Shown: positions 22,469 to 33,837, counted from the stretch's first letter. The stretch is 64,000 nucleotides of DNA from Ceraceosorus guamensis (GCF_003144195.1 NW_020290011.1:1-64000), one strand, 5' to 3'. Numbers and translations: made by a program. Notes: generated from the sequence alone by a model not told the origin.

Positions 22469-23551
22469 GGCTGCGAGAGATGATTTGGGTTAGGGGTTTG
22501 GGACGAGGATGAAGGGCGAGTGAGGATAGGAGAAGAGGGATCAGGTGGAAAGGCGAGAATGAAGAGTGAGGATGGAAGAGCAAGGAAGCGAGATTTGAAG
22601 AGCACCGAGGCCCTTTTTAAGCCTTTTCGCTGGCTTCCATAGCGCGCAGCAGCTTGTCTCTTCTCGATGCGCACCACCGATAGACGCAAGTCTGCTTGTA
22701 TGGTGCGATGTGCGATGTGCGATGTGCAGGACCATTCTCAACGTCTGCGCCACCTGCTGCACTCGAGACGCACAAAAGGACTATCTCTGTGCGACCGCTT
22801 GTGGTGGGCCGAATGAAGACGGCTGCAGAGATCCGACTGCGAGGATTGGGGCCACTTTAGCGACTGGCGGCGCTCCGGCGACTCGTAGATAGGGCGGACC
22901 TTGATGGCCAATCAAGCCGGATCATACGCACCGCCTAAAGTGAGACGAATTCGGTGGCGCCATTTGCGCAGACGCGAGGTGGAAAGGGACAGACGCTTGC
23001 GTGCGACCTTGAAGGCTTGGTATTGCCTGTGCCAGCATACGTCCGGATCTGAGTGGCCGAAGTGGCACTCTTCCCTCCGCAAATGGCATGAGCGGCTTGA
23101 GCTCGTCACTGAAGCTTGTGCGCGGATGTAGCGTTCCGAGTGGGGTCCGCTGCGCAAGCACCGCTGCCGAGAGCGTTGAAGGAAGGCTCGAAGCTGGGTC
23201 TCCTCGACGACATATGCGCTCTTGGGCTCCCAAACACGCGCCTGCTCGAGTCTGTGTGATGATATTTGCGAGGCTCACGTCTGCAGACTTTGGGCGTCTC
23301 ATATGCGATGTGTGCTGAGATTACCGGTGGGCCCCCGGGTGATGCGCGCAGACGCTGGTGTTCATCGCTTGCGCAATGTGGATGCGATTCGATGCGTGAG
23401 TTCCTGGCGCCCATCGGGGCCAAGGTTGAAAGCGGCAGTCGAGTGTCCAAGGGCTTATACTCTCTGCTAATAGACTGATCACGCCCCCAAAGTCTAAAGG
23501 TCTCTCGTCGAGCTTCATTACCGTCATCCTGCACGAAAGCCTTTCGATAGG
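22469..23551. other. Intergenic region between two secreted-protein genes
   Basis: I support no gene here. A CTTAAAAAGG string on the minus strand (about 22612-22621) sits about 145 nt upstream of the start at 22468 and may be its TATA element. A TGCGATG run lies at about 22701-22728. Several short overlapping open frames on both strands have no family features. Confidence 0.55.
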
Positions 23552-23910
23552 ATGTCTACTCGTGACATATACCCGACCCTCGTCTTTGCTGCCATGTGCG
23601 GTGTAACTCTGGCCGCTCCTAGTACTGGTACAGGTGAGTCGGGCAAGGCAAGTAAGGGAAGCCAAGCCCGCAAGCTGAGCTGACGTTACCGTAGGCAATC
23701 CTAGACTCTGCCCTTCGCAGAGGCGAGAAGATACGCGGGGAAGACGAGATGTCCGCGAAAATGGCCGAGGTGAATGCTTCCAAGACGCCTAAGAAGCGAG
23801 CGAGCGAGCACAGCACAGGACAGGATATCGCTTCAACAGATAGCGAAGGGGCTGTATATTTGCACCATCTCGTGCGTGCTCCCCTTCAAGAGTCGGCGAG
23901 CTCATCGTGA
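23552..23910 (+). CDS. Predicted very small secreted protein (82 residues)
   Basis: Three exons (23552-23633, 23695-23769, 23819-23910) give 82 residues with intact splice sites and frame. The N-terminus is MSTRDIYPTLVFAAMCGVTL followed by AAPSTG, a usable signal peptide. The remainder is charged and unremarkable, ending in QESASSS. If the second intron is not removed the protein stops at 23792 with 59 residues. A further GTGAGT donor overlaps the stop at 23908, so the 3' end may be incomplete. It matches nothing I know; the call rests on the signal peptide and splice consistency only. Confidence 0.42.
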
Positions 23911-25182
23911 GTCAGCTCGATGAATATGATTCGAGGTCGCGGTAATGTTGCCGCTTCCCTCCGGCCCACCTCATCTTCATCGATTCTCCCATCGACAGTC
24001 GGGCATGCACGCGCTCACGAGCTTCCGGAAGTTGCCTTGATGCCTTGATGCTTCGCCTTTTGCCTTTCGCTTTCCCTGCCGGCGATGTGGGTTGTCGTGA
24101 TAAGCAAGCAAGCAAAGCCAACAGGCATCAGACATCAGACATCCAACCAGCCCGTCCGCGCGCGCGCCCGCCCTACAACGCTTTGTCAAGCTTGAAGAAA
24201 TATTCAAGATTCAAGTTTCTTGATCGAGTCTTGGGTCGCAGCAACCTACGCTATGCGCTACAGCAGCACTCACGACTCACTCTTCTGACTCTAGACTCAA
24301 GACCAATTAATAACCCAACCCCCACGGTTGTAATTTCACGTGACGTACTCCCCAGCCTCGAGGATTCGCATGGAGCACGCCATATCGGCGCATGCACCGC
24401 GGCGGTATAGCAACCCGACGACGCGCGCGCGCGCGGTTTAGCTGATGCTGACACCGCGGGACCAAGAACGCTAGCGCGCACGTCATCTTTAAGACTTGCT
24501 CAAACGCGGACGATACGTTGCTTCCCTGCCCGCTTGCTTGCTTGCTTGCTTGCTTGCGCGCTCGTCTCGCCTCGCCTCGCCTCGCCTCGCGCTCAACGCT
24601 CAGCTATAGCAGCCCAAGCTTTGATTGGAGAGTTGAAAAGTCACAACAGCTGACTTGGAGGAACGCCCAGCAGCATGAGGCTGCATGCTTGTTCCTGCAG
24701 AGAGGCGCCGCGGTCGCGATAGGGAGCTGCTTGCTGGTGTTACAGTCGAGTCGCGTTGGACGCTGCTCGCTGGATGGGCCAGGGGGGGAGCTGGGAAGGG
24801 CGCTGCGATTGAACGCATATGCTGTATACGCTGTCGATCCTGTACCCGCGGCCTGACTCTTTGAGGCGGAGGAGAGCTTGCGGGATGACTCACGACTGAC
24901 GGTCAGAAGAGGTCGCGCATTTCGAATCGGTCGTGCTGGTGAGGGAGAGTTGCACATTTCCTTTTGCTCTTCTCACACGAGCCATCATCGCTGGCTTGCT
25001 CTTCCGCTGGGCTTGCTCTTCTCTTCTCTTTCTTCCAATCAACAAGCGCGTGGCGGCACAGCGGTGACACACATAAAAAGGGCCAAGCTCGTTCGTGATT
25101 GTTGCCCCCAAGACGTCGCATCTCTTTCCTACTTGCATCCCCAACGCACACACTCGCGGCTACGCACCATACCCCAAACACG
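23911..25182. other. Intergenic region with GCTT and TCGCC microsatellites
   Basis: No gene is supported. A GACTC-rich patch (24268-24305), a CACGTGACGT string (about 24330-24340), a GCTT repeat (24532-24556) and five TCGCC units (24565-24590) are visible. The last 110 nt are the promoter of the next gene. Confidence 0.6.
25072..25081 (+). promoter_or_regulatory. TATA-like box of the SV2-like MFS gene
   Basis: ATAAAAAGGG about 105 nt before the start codon at 25183, the spacing expected for a fungal TATA element. Confidence 0.5.
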
Positions 25183-26900
25183 ATGACTGACGCCCACGCC
25201 TCAGGTCACCACCTCGAGCACGATGTGCTCACACCCGGCGAGGCCGATGAGAAGGTCAAGGGCTTGCATGGAGATGCTCGAGTGTCGGACTCGAACATCT
25301 TGACGGATGACGCTGCCTTGCCAGCAGGCACGTTGGACCCGGTCTACGAAGCCAAGGCTCGAGTGCTGAACAGGGCCATCCAAGAGATTGGCATGGGCAG
25401 GTATCAGTGGCAATTGTTTGTCGTCGTAGGCTTTGGATGGGCAAGCGATAACCTGTGGCCCATCGTCACTTCCCTCATCTTTACTCCCATCTCCAACGAA
25501 TTCAATCCCGATCGACCTCCGCTGCTCACTCTTGCCCAGAACATTGGTCTGCTGGTAGGCGCAGTGTTCTGGGGCTTTGGAGCAGACATCTTTGGCAGGA
25601 GATGGGCATTCAATCTCACCATCGGCATCACTGGTCTCTTTGGGATGATTGCAGGCTCTGCGCCCAACTTTGCCGCCATTGGCGTCTTCGCAGCGCTTTG
25701 GTCCGTCGGGGTGGGCGGCAATCTGCCGGTGGACTCTGCCATCTTTTTGGAATTCCTGCCGGCCACGCACCAGTACCTCCTGACCATCCTATCCGTCGAC
25801 TGGGCCCTCGCTCAGCTTCTCGCCAACCTCATCGCTTGGCCCCTGCTAGGCAACCTGACCTGCCCACAGACGGCAGCAGTGTGCGCGCGTCAAGACAATA
25901 TGGGCTGGCGCTACTTTATCATCACCATGGGAGGTATTGCCGTCCTCATGTTCGTCGTACGATTCGTCTTTTTCTCCATCTACGAGTCGCCCAAATATCT
26001 CATGAGCCGAGGGAGAGATGCAGAGGCCGTTCGCGTGGTCCATGAAGTGGCCAGACGAAATGGAAAAGTGTCGAATTTGACGCTGGAAGATCTCAGCAGG
26101 TTCGACGATGATATTGCGGGGGACAAGTCGGAAAAGGAGAGGGAAGAGGCTTTGGCTGCCAATTACTCCACCAAGCAAGCCATCCTGAGAAGCTTGAAGG
26201 ATGTGGATAGCTCCCTCATCAAATCCCTCTTTGCTACCCGCAAGATGGCCATTTCCACCTCGATGATCATCGTCATTTGGGCGCTACTCGGTCTGTCATT
26301 CCCGCTTTGTGAGTGTTTAGCATGCTCGCGCACTCGCGCACTCGCGCCAAGCCTCGGCTGACCCCGCTCCCTCGCTTTGCTGCAGACAATGCCTACGTGC
26401 CCTTCATCCAAGCATCTCGGGGCGCAGATTTTGGTGACGGCTCCACCTATCTCACCTATCGCAATTCGCTCATCATTGCCGTTGTGGGTATTCCAGGCTG
26501 CATCGTGGGCGCCTTGCTATCCGAGCTGCCGCGCATCGGTCGAAAGGGAACACTATTCCTATCCACCGCTGGCACGGGGGCTTTCCTGTTCGCCAGCACG
26601 ACAGCGACCAATTCGCCATCCTTGCTGGGATGGCAGTGCGCCTACTCCTTTTCCAGCTCGGCAATGTACGCCATCTTGTACGCCTACACGCCAGAAGTCT
26701 TTCCTACTCGAGTCAGAGGTACGGGAAACGCGATCACTGCTTCGGCGAACCGCATCTTTGGCATCATGGCTCCCATCGTTGCCATGTTTGCCAATCTGGA
26801 AACTTCGGCGCCCGTCTATGTCAGCGGAGCTCTCTTCATCGCTGCTGGCATCCTCGCTCTCGTCTTGCCCTTCGAATCCAGAGGCAAGGCCAGCTTGTAG
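25183..26900 (+). CDS. MFS transporter, SV2-like / sugar-acid transporter type
   Basis: Two exons (25183-26308 and 26386-26900) give 546 residues. About 90 cytosolic N-terminal residues lead into IGMGRYQWQLFVVVGFGWAS, the typical first helix of fungal SV2-like transporters. The loop 2-3 signature is GFGADIFGRRWAFN. A long central cytosolic loop (about residues 275-345, highly charged) separates two six-helix halves. The second half contains ELPRIGRKGTLFLS and YTPEVFPTRVRGTGNA, the latter a conserved PETKG-like position of the family. Relatives carry carboxylates, nicotinate or similar small acids; the substrate here is not determinable. The start was chosen for its TATA spacing and because an upstream in-frame extension has no start context. 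Confidence 0.9.
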
Positions 26901-28284
26901 AAAAAATCCCAGCGCAGCGTTCGTGCCTGCTCTTGCGCTTATTCATGTATCAAATCCACAACGGCTCAATTCACGTGATCCGATCGACCTGACCCATCTG
27001 CGAATCTACAGTAGACGTCTGAATTTGAATGGCCTGCTCGCCCGCCTTCGGACCCCACATGATCTGAGAGCCGCATCTTCGATCTTGCCTCTTTGGTGAA
27101 TCGTCGTCCGCATGCCGCGCTTGTGACCGTGCACACGTATGTATGACTGACGTAATCTCGATACACCAGTCCCTGCCCACCGCTGCATCTGGCTTGGCGC
27201 GGCGAATTTCGATCGCAACTCTGCTCTGCTCCAGCGCCTCTGGAGCCACACAAAAGCCAACATCTCCCGCCTGCTGTGTGTCCTCACCACACTAGCGTGT
27301 TCCTGAAGCTGGACCCCGATGTCTTGCATGAAGCGGATGTTGAAAAAGGGTGACAAGTGGTTGCCGAGGTCGAGCTTGTGCGCGCATGCAGCAGGTGCCC
27401 GTCTCTCTTGTGCTGCAGCAGGCTCACGCGGCAAAGCATGCAGCATATGCACCCGCCTTCCACGGCGCGGCAGGAGTTTGAGTGCATGCGGGTGCAGTCA
27501 GAGTCCGGCGCAGCTCATCATTGACAGTCGTGAGTGTGAGTGACGAGTGGCCGCGGCAAATTGTGATTCGAAAGTTGTCTGGAGCACGAGTGAGTGACAT
27601 CATTACATTTGACCGCTGCAAGCATGTCCGCGCCTTAGCTCGCATCGCACTCACGACTCTCCAGCAAGCATACCTTTTGAGACGCAACTTGAAAGCCTGC
27701 TGGAATACAGTAGCAGGCTGGGTTGTGGGATGGCAAATGGGCCGAAGCATGTGCTGCACTGCACTGCACGTCCAGTACTGTGCGTGCATGGCGAGATTAA
27801 TTGTGATTGGGGTTGCGATTGAGCGAGCGGAGTCGATTTAGTAGGTCGCCCCGAGGCAGACTCGATGCCCCTTTTCCCCTTCGCAGCCCGGCACGGAGAA
27901 CGATCACGAATGCAAGCTTAGCGCGATTAGGCATGCGGGAGAGGAGGAGGAGGAGAAGGAGGAGGAGGAGGAGGACCATCGCTGTCGCAGCTTGGCAGGG
28001 TCTTGTATGCTCACGAAACACCCGACTTGCCTCTTTTTGGTGGAAATTTTGAAACCGTGGTTGCTCGAGCGGCCTAGCGAGACTTAGCCTGCATGTGTGC
28101 GTCGGAACGCATGTGCTGCTCCGATCGAAGCAATCGAGAGCATAGGCGGGCCCTCGATGAGGAGGCGAGTGGAATCGTGAATGTCAACAGTTGTGCGTGT
28201 CACCAAGTCCCCGCTTCCTTTGCTCTCTTCTTCCACCACCATCCGTCCATTCCTAACTTGCCTCCTCCAAAAGACGTGATCACC
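26901..28284. other. Intergenic region between MFS and aquaporin genes
   Basis: No gene is supported in 1.4 kb. It holds a TTCACGTGATC string (about 26971-26981), two ACTCACGACTC-type sites (about 27526-27536 and 27647-27658) and a purine tract of GGA units (27938-27976). Confidence 0.6.
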
Positions 28285-28733
28285 ATGTCGGTGCTCAAGG
28301 AAAAATTTTCGTCCGAGCAGGATGCTGCACCAGCTTCGACCGTTGATGCTGCAAACGCTACGCGCTTCGCAGACGCCACGGCGGGCGACGAGATCGCACC
28401 TACCGCTCGACCAGGGGGAATGCAATCGGGCATGAGCACACCCACCGGTACCGGAGGTTGGCGCAATCGACGCAAACACGTCGTGGGGCACGCCAGCAGC
28501 GCGGCGAGTGCCGCGCTGAGCAGAAAAGAACGCAAAGAGAGAAAGGCTCATAGACAGGCTCAGGAGCTCGAGAAAGGCTTGCCGGCTTTTTTGAGAGGAA
28601 AGGCAGCAGATGAGCAGGACTTGGAGGATCAAAGAGATGAGAGACATGGTAGCAAGCGATTGGTGCGAGCGACGAGGATCATGAATGTCAAAAACGAGTT
28701 CATCGCGGTGAGTAGGCCGAAGGGAGAGAGAGA

Positions 28734-28798
<65 letters not shown>

Positions 28799-30190
28799 CT
28801 CCCTCGAGCTCGAGACGTCTTGTTCGTCTGGCACTTCACCCGCTGACTCTTTCGCGTCTTGGCCTGCACGCAGGCTCTGAGCGAATTCATCGGCACTGTA
28901 AGTGCTCAGCGCCGCTAGCCCTCTCGTCCGCCATGCCTGACTTTGCATCCGCGCCCGCCACTCGCAGTTCCTCTTCCTGTTCATGGCGTACGGCATCGCC
29001 AACTCGGCATCTCAGCAGTCCATCGTCTCGAATACAGCGCAAGGCACAACCACTGCGGGTGGTCTGGATCCTAGCCAGCTCTTGCTTTCATCCCTCGGCT
29101 TTGGGTTCTCGCTCGCCGTCAATGCTTGGTTGTTCTTTCGCGTCAGCGGAGGTCTCTTCAATCCGGGTGAGGAAAAAGTCGAGACTTCTGCAAAAGTGCC
29201 TTTTTTCATCGTCATTGCTCACGCACCTCTGCCATGTGCCTGCACAGCCGTCACTTTTGCTCTTCTCCTGACTGGAACTCTGACCGTCGTGCGCGCCGTC
29301 ATCCTCGTCATCGTACAGCTTGCAGGAGCTATTGCTGCGGCAGGAATGGCTCAAGTCCTCATCCCTGCCGGTATTTCGGTTCGCACAAGGCTGGGCGCCC
29401 AGACGACGATCGCGCAGGTGCGTTCTTGCCGATGTTTGGGTTCCAGTGATTGCCATTCTGAACACGCATCATCCACAGGGCTTCTTTATCGAGTTCTTCA
29501 TGACTGGACAACTCATTCTTGCCGTCTTTCTCATGGCTGGCGAGAAGCACAAGGGTGAGAGTTCATGTCAGGAGTGCGTTCGCACAGCCTTGACTCACTC
29601 GACACCTCTTCACTCTCGCGATAGGAACATTCCTGGCCCCCGTCGCCATCGGGTTGGCCTTGTTCATTGCCGAACTCTGGGCCACGTCCCTCACCGGAGG
29701 CTCCTTGAATCCTGCTCGCACGCTCGGACCCGACGTCATCGCCGCATCTTTCGACGGCAGTTCGTGGATCTACTATGCTGCTCCGATGTCAGCAGCCATC
29801 GTAACTTCGCTAGTCTACAAGACCTTCACCTGGCTCAACTATCAGACGGTGGTGCCGGATCAGGACGGAGATGGGATGCATCTGCTCATGAGGAACGCGC
29901 AAGGCCAAGCTACCGGCTACGTCGATCAGGTGACCGAGGCCGATGCGCCAGAATTGGAGAGGATGAGAGGGAATCAAGAATTGTCCAGAACTTCCACCAT
30001 CGATCCGGCCGTCTCGGGCGGGGCGGTTGCAGGCACGGCGGGCACGGCGGGCACGGCGGGCTCCAGCGCTCCAATCGCGGCCAGCCATTCGCCTCCTCCT
30101 CAACTTCCACCCGTGCCTCTACAAGCTCCCGTCGCCTCTCACATTGGCGCGCTGGAGAATGTGGGCGTGTCGCCTGCCAAAGCTGCTTGA
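28285..30190 (+). CDS. Aquaporin / major intrinsic protein
   Basis: Six exons (28285-28707, 28874-28897, 28968-29166, 29248-29417, 29479-29554, 29625-30190) give 485 residues. A 140-residue basic cytosolic N-terminus precedes ALSEFIGTFLFLFMAYGIA (helix 1). Both pore motifs are present: the first NPA is formed across an intron (GGLFN-P-AVTF), and the second is GGSLNPARTLGPDV, with the selectivity-filter Arg following NPA. About 110 residues follow helix 6, rich in Ala, Gly and Pro, with an AGTAGTAGT run. The protein carries water and perhaps glycerol across the plasma membrane; the long termini resemble fungal aquaglyceroporins, where they gate the channel. Exon 2 is only 24 nt. Confidence 0.93.
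28722..28798 (+). repeat. (GA)n dinucleotide tract in aquaporin intron 1
   Basis: About 75 nt of nearly pure GA inside the first intron (28708-28873). The intron is longer than its neighbours because of it. Splice sites are intact. Confidence 0.97.
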
Positions 30191-31022
30191 TCTCGCTTTG
30201 TCTTGCTCTTCGCTTCTCCCTCCACCTTTTCCGCCATGCTTTTTTCTCGTCTACGCTTTTTCTGCTTCGCTGCACGGCTCGCTGATTGCCCGCTCCCTGC
30301 TTCTCTCTCCCCCGCAATGTCGTGCCTCCTCTTCGATGCTCTCGCACCGCATACCATCCCAACGCAATCTAATCATCGCCGACGACTGCAAGATACCTTT
30401 TTTGGCGCACGACTGTGTCCCCCATCTCCTCGTCCTCTTGCGCTGCTTGTCTCGTCTTGACCAAGGCGGTATCTTTGCATCACCTCTGACTCAAACTCAA
30501 ACTGCGAAGCGCACCGTCAAGTTAGGAGTCAAAGAGTCGACGGTTCTGTCTGATGAGTCTTGGGTGCGAGGCAGGTTTCGTCGTCGGATCACGTGAAGTG
30601 GCCCGAGCGCGGTCGGCACGCTTCACATTATTCACGATTCACGATTCGTGATTCTGTGATTAGACTTTGATTGATTTGGACGCGCGCGCGATCAGGCTTG
30701 GATGGATGCTGGACGCGTTGCATATGCGCGTGCCGCGCCGTGTGGAAGCGGACGCTTCGTTTGCTGCGCAACTAGTGACTAGCTCGATGAGGCGCACCAC
30801 TCGAGGGGACTCGCTTTCCCCTCTCTTGTCCTTCACCCTCATCTCCATCCTACGAGCACACATTCGCACTCGCCATTACCATCAGCGCGCACACTCACAG
30901 CATGCCAACAGCCGCACATTCACCGCGGCTGAGAGCGCCTCCGTTGACTGCTCCAGCCTTACTCGACACGCTCTCACAGCTGTCGACTGATGCGATGCAT
31001 CTCCCAATCAGCAATCCATCTG
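30191..31022. other. Intergenic region downstream of the aquaporin gene
   Basis: No gene is supported. It contains a GATCACGTGA palindrome (about 30588-30597) and a local repeat of TTCACGATT/CGTGATT around 30629-30655. Confidence 0.55.
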
Positions 31023-31057
31023 CTGCGATCCATATCTTTATGCTCATGAACGTCTGG

Positions 31058-31177
31058 ACCGCCATCTGACCATCAAAAGATGGTGGCCAATCCCCAACTC
31101 CCAGTTCCTCAAGAATCTTATGCAACCATCTGGTCATCAGCAGATGGTTGCCAGACTCAGGGCCCTCCCTGAGTCTG
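31058..31177. repeat. Three consecutive inverted repeats (hairpins)
   Basis: Hairpin 1 (about 31059-31086) pairs CCGCCATCT with AGATGGTGG with one imperfect pair. Hairpin 2 (31123-31150) is a perfect 10-bp stem, CAACCATCTG/CAGATGGTTG, with an 8-nt loop. Hairpin 3 (31152-31177) is a perfect 11-bp stem, CAGACTCAGGG/CCCTGAGTCTG, with a 4-nt loop. Hairpins 1 and 2 share the core CCATCTG. Confidence 0.88.
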
Positions 31178-32076
31178 AACGGGAAGAACGCAACCCCATC
31201 GCTCTCCGGACATACCTCGATGAATATTATCGGGCCCAAGGTTTCCGGCTCCTAGCCATGTGGGCCAACGAGAGTCGGGGAGTGGCGGTGTTCTCAGGCC
31301 GCGCAACCGCGTGGCAGTTTGACGGGAGTCTCTTGCTGCTCCTAGACAGATTTGCCAGCAATGCATCTGCCACTATCCCGGGATTCGTGCGACTGCCGCA
31401 TGCAACGGATGCAACCCGAGCTTTCTACACTGGCCGCAGTGTGTGGTGGCTCTGTACAATATCAGCGTCGAAGTGGACTGCACACTTATTGGATCCTTGT
31501 GACCTGTGTCACAGGAGAGGTGAGGACTGCTTGTATGAGAAGCATCCTGCTGGAGGCAACAAGGTAAAGAAGTGCATAGCTTGCAGGACGGTGGGGCACA
31601 AGTGTGTGCCAATGACCCTAGCTGTACCAGAGCCACAGCCCCAAAGGGTCAACACTACTCTCCACAGAAGAGTGGAGGAGCTTGCAGCTCAGAAGCATCG
31701 GTCGGTGAGTGTCGTTGATGAGCGAGATGAAGGTCGTCGGATGCCAAGCGTTGTCGCACGCAACTCGTTGCTCAACGTCAATTCCTTGTTCGCAGTCATA
31801 CGACGCAATTCGAAGTCAGATGCAATGGGGTCGAAGGCGGGGAATGTGCGATTCATGGCCCTTCATGGACTGCACGTACGGTGCCACTACATGGACTGCA
31901 CTTACGGTTCCTTTACATGGACTGCACCTATCGTGCTCTTCATGGACTGCACGTATGCCCCCCCCCCCCCCCCCCCTCCCCCCCTCCCCGGCCCTCGCCT
32001 TATTTTTACACACCCGAACCTCTATGGATGGGAGCCTCCTCGTGGCGAGGTTCGGACAGTCGCATTGTTCGACTGA
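31120..32076 (+). CDS. Hypothetical protein with Zn2Cys6-like cluster; gene model uncertain
   Basis: A long open frame of 318 codons. The first 190 residues look coding: a charged N-terminus with LRALPESEREERNPIALRT, then two Cys triads, CDLCHRRGEDC and CIACRTVGHKC, each C-x2-C-x6-C, 14 residues apart. A short amphipathic stretch, LHRRVEELAAQ, follows. Two C-x2-C-x6-C triads plus a following helix is the layout of fungal Zn2Cys6 DNA-binding domains, though the linker is longer than usual and the domain lies mid-protein. A GTGAGT donor at 31706 suggests the true gene leaves this frame there. Downstream the frame only crosses a minisatellite and poly-C. Base use is less GC-biased than in neighbouring genes. 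It could be a lineage-specific regulator or part of a repeat family. Confidence 0.45.
   Translation: MQPSGHQQMVARLRALPESEREERNPIALRTYLDEYYRAQGFRLLAMWANESRGVAVFSGRATAWQFDGSLLLLLDRFASNASATIPGFVRLPHATDATRAFYTGRSVWWLCTISASKWTAHLLDPCDLCHRRGEDCLYEKHPAGGNKVKKCIACRTVGHKCVPMTLAVPEPQPQRVNTTLHRRVEELAAQKHRSVSVVDERDEGRRMPSVVARNSLLNVNSLFAVIRRNSKSDAMGSKAGNVRFMALHGLHVRCHYMDCTYGSFTWTAPIVLFMDCTYAPPPPPPPPLPGPRLIFTHPNLYGWEPPRGEVRTVALFD
31865..31957. repeat. 26-bp minisatellite, 3.6 copies
   Basis: Units start at 31865, 31891, 31917 and 31942. Each begins ATGGACTGCACNTA and they differ mainly in the second half. Translated, they read MDCTY in shifting frames. A shorter related unit may precede at about 31855. 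Confidence 0.9.
31958..31989. repeat. Poly-C tract (C19 plus interrupted C runs)
   Basis: Nineteen C, then T, then further C runs, directly abutting the minisatellite. The true length is probably uncertain in any assembly. Confidence 0.95.
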
Positions 32077-32423
32077 CTGATGCCCATCCGCACCAATACA
32101 TGCGCTTGTTGCTTCGTTTAGGCTGTTGCTTGCTCGCGCGATGCGATGCGATGCGATCCGTGAGTGTGAAGCGTTGCTGGGCTCATTCACGATTGAATGT
32201 CAGGGCCGCTCGATCGAGCACCTCAAGCACGTCAGCTTGAGCCCGCGTGCGGACGACGAGTGCGGCATACATGCGCAGTGAAATACCGCAGACAAACCGC
32301 CATGCTTCATCCTCTCGCGCGCGCGCGCAGCATGTTCAATCAGTCTTGAGTCTGCACCACCAACGCTCGCAAGCCCCTCATGCCAGCCAGCCAGCTGGTC
32401 TGGCGCACCTCGCACTCGGCATC

Positions 32424-33679
32424 ATGTGCATCCTGTTCATCAGCACATCTCATCCTCGCTACTCTTTCATCTGCGCCAGCAACAGGGACGAGTTTCTGCA
32501 TCGCAGCACGCAAGCATTGGGGTGGCACAGAGGCGGTAAAGGTGGTGGTGCTGGAGGAGCGCAGCATGCATCAGCGAGTCTCGAATCTGCTCGCAAGGCC
32601 GATGACTTGCTCATCACGCGTACTGACGAGAATCAGGCGAGCGCAGGCGAATCGCACAGCGCGGCGGGCCAGCAGGATGAGGTGTTGTCGGGCTTGGACC
32701 TGAGCGCTGGCGGGACTTGGTTAGGCCTGACGCGAGGGGGAAGAATAGCTGCTCTGACCAACTACACGGAGTCTGCTCCGCCATCTCTACCTTCCCATTG
32801 CGGACTTGACAAGCATCTTAGCAGGGGCAACCTAACGAAAGCTTGGTTAGATGCTTCTTGGTGCGAGGGCGCTTCTGCAGAGCAAGGAGGGGACAGAGAG
32901 GATGATGGTAAACGCTACCTCGAGCAACACGTCGTTCCGAACAGGGACCTGTATGCCGGTTTCAACCTCATCGTGGGTCATTTGCGATCCGAAAAGGCAG
33001 AAGACCATGCGGCGGAGCTGTGGTACACTTCCAATCGGATCGAGGAGAAGCATGCACTGCCTGTGCGTTTTGTTGCAGCTGGACAGATGGCAGAGCAAGT
33101 GCGGACGCAGCAGGCACAAGCGCAGACATCGGCAGGATTGAGCAACTCGACGTTGCAGGAGCCGTGGGAGAAGGTGTCTGTGGGAAGAAGGAAATTCGAG
33201 CAGGTCATTGCGCACCACGCTGCCAACGGTGGCGCAGACGCAGATCCGGCCGCCGAAGATGCGCTCATCGAAGAATTGTTCAGTCTGCTCGGGTGCGTTG
33301 CGAAGAAAGTCGAGCGGGGTCCTGCTTGAATCACGTACACGGACGAGCGCGATGTGCTGATTCAGCTGGCGCAACACTGCCCTCCACTTGACTTCACAGT
33401 ACCTCCTTGCCAGACTCCGAACCTCTCACGCGAGAAAATTTCAAGCGGTCGATACACATTCCGCCCGTTCGGTTGCCCGACAAGACGCAGAGCGCCCCGA
33501 TGGATCCCAACAAGACTGCTTGGTACGCTACGCGCGTAGCAACGACCATCCTCGTCGAGAGGCGAGATGCAGCAGCGAGGGTTAGGGTCATCGAGAGGGA
33601 CGTTTGGACATTGGACCAGCAGGCAAGACCTGCTCGAGCTGACAAAAAAGGCCAGAGAGAAGAGCGATGGGTGCTTTGA
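32424..33679 (+). CDS. NRDE-domain (TANGO2-like) protein
   Basis: Two exons (32424-33292 and 33400-33679) give 382 residues. The protein starts MCILFISTSHPRYSFICASN followed directly by RDEF, containing the family's Asn-Arg-Asp-Glu motif. It continues with GGTWLGLTRGGRIAALTNYT, NLIVGH and, near the C-terminus, IHIPPVRLPDK and TAWYATRVATTILVERRD, then RVIERDV. All are in the order of TANGO2 family members, which are cytosolic or mitochondrial and linked to heme, lipid and Golgi homeostasis; the biochemical role is unsettled. A hydrophilic insertion (about residues 35-85) distinguishes it from animal homologues. The exon junction was chosen because only the acceptor at 33399 restores the conserved frame. 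Confidence 0.9.
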
Positions 33680-33837
33680 GTCAAAATCGGAACGGGTTGC
33701 ACTCCTAGCGTGCGCACTCGTGGCACGCCAGCCTGAGTGCGAGCTTGACATTCAGATGTTTGCAGCTATAATACAAAGCGGGCGTCGGGCTTGCAGCGCC
33801 CTCCTGAATCCTTGCAACTGAGCCACTCGCGCTGTGC

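Noticed and set aside
28084-28896. Open frame with Ser-Leu repeats antisense to the aquaporin 5' end
   Set aside because: The repeats come from the GA tract; the rest is the complement of confirmed aquaporin exon 1.
33575-33592. Telomere-like AGGGTTAGGGT string
   Set aside because: It lies inside the NRDE coding exon and has fewer than two full repeats; chance is a sufficient explanation.
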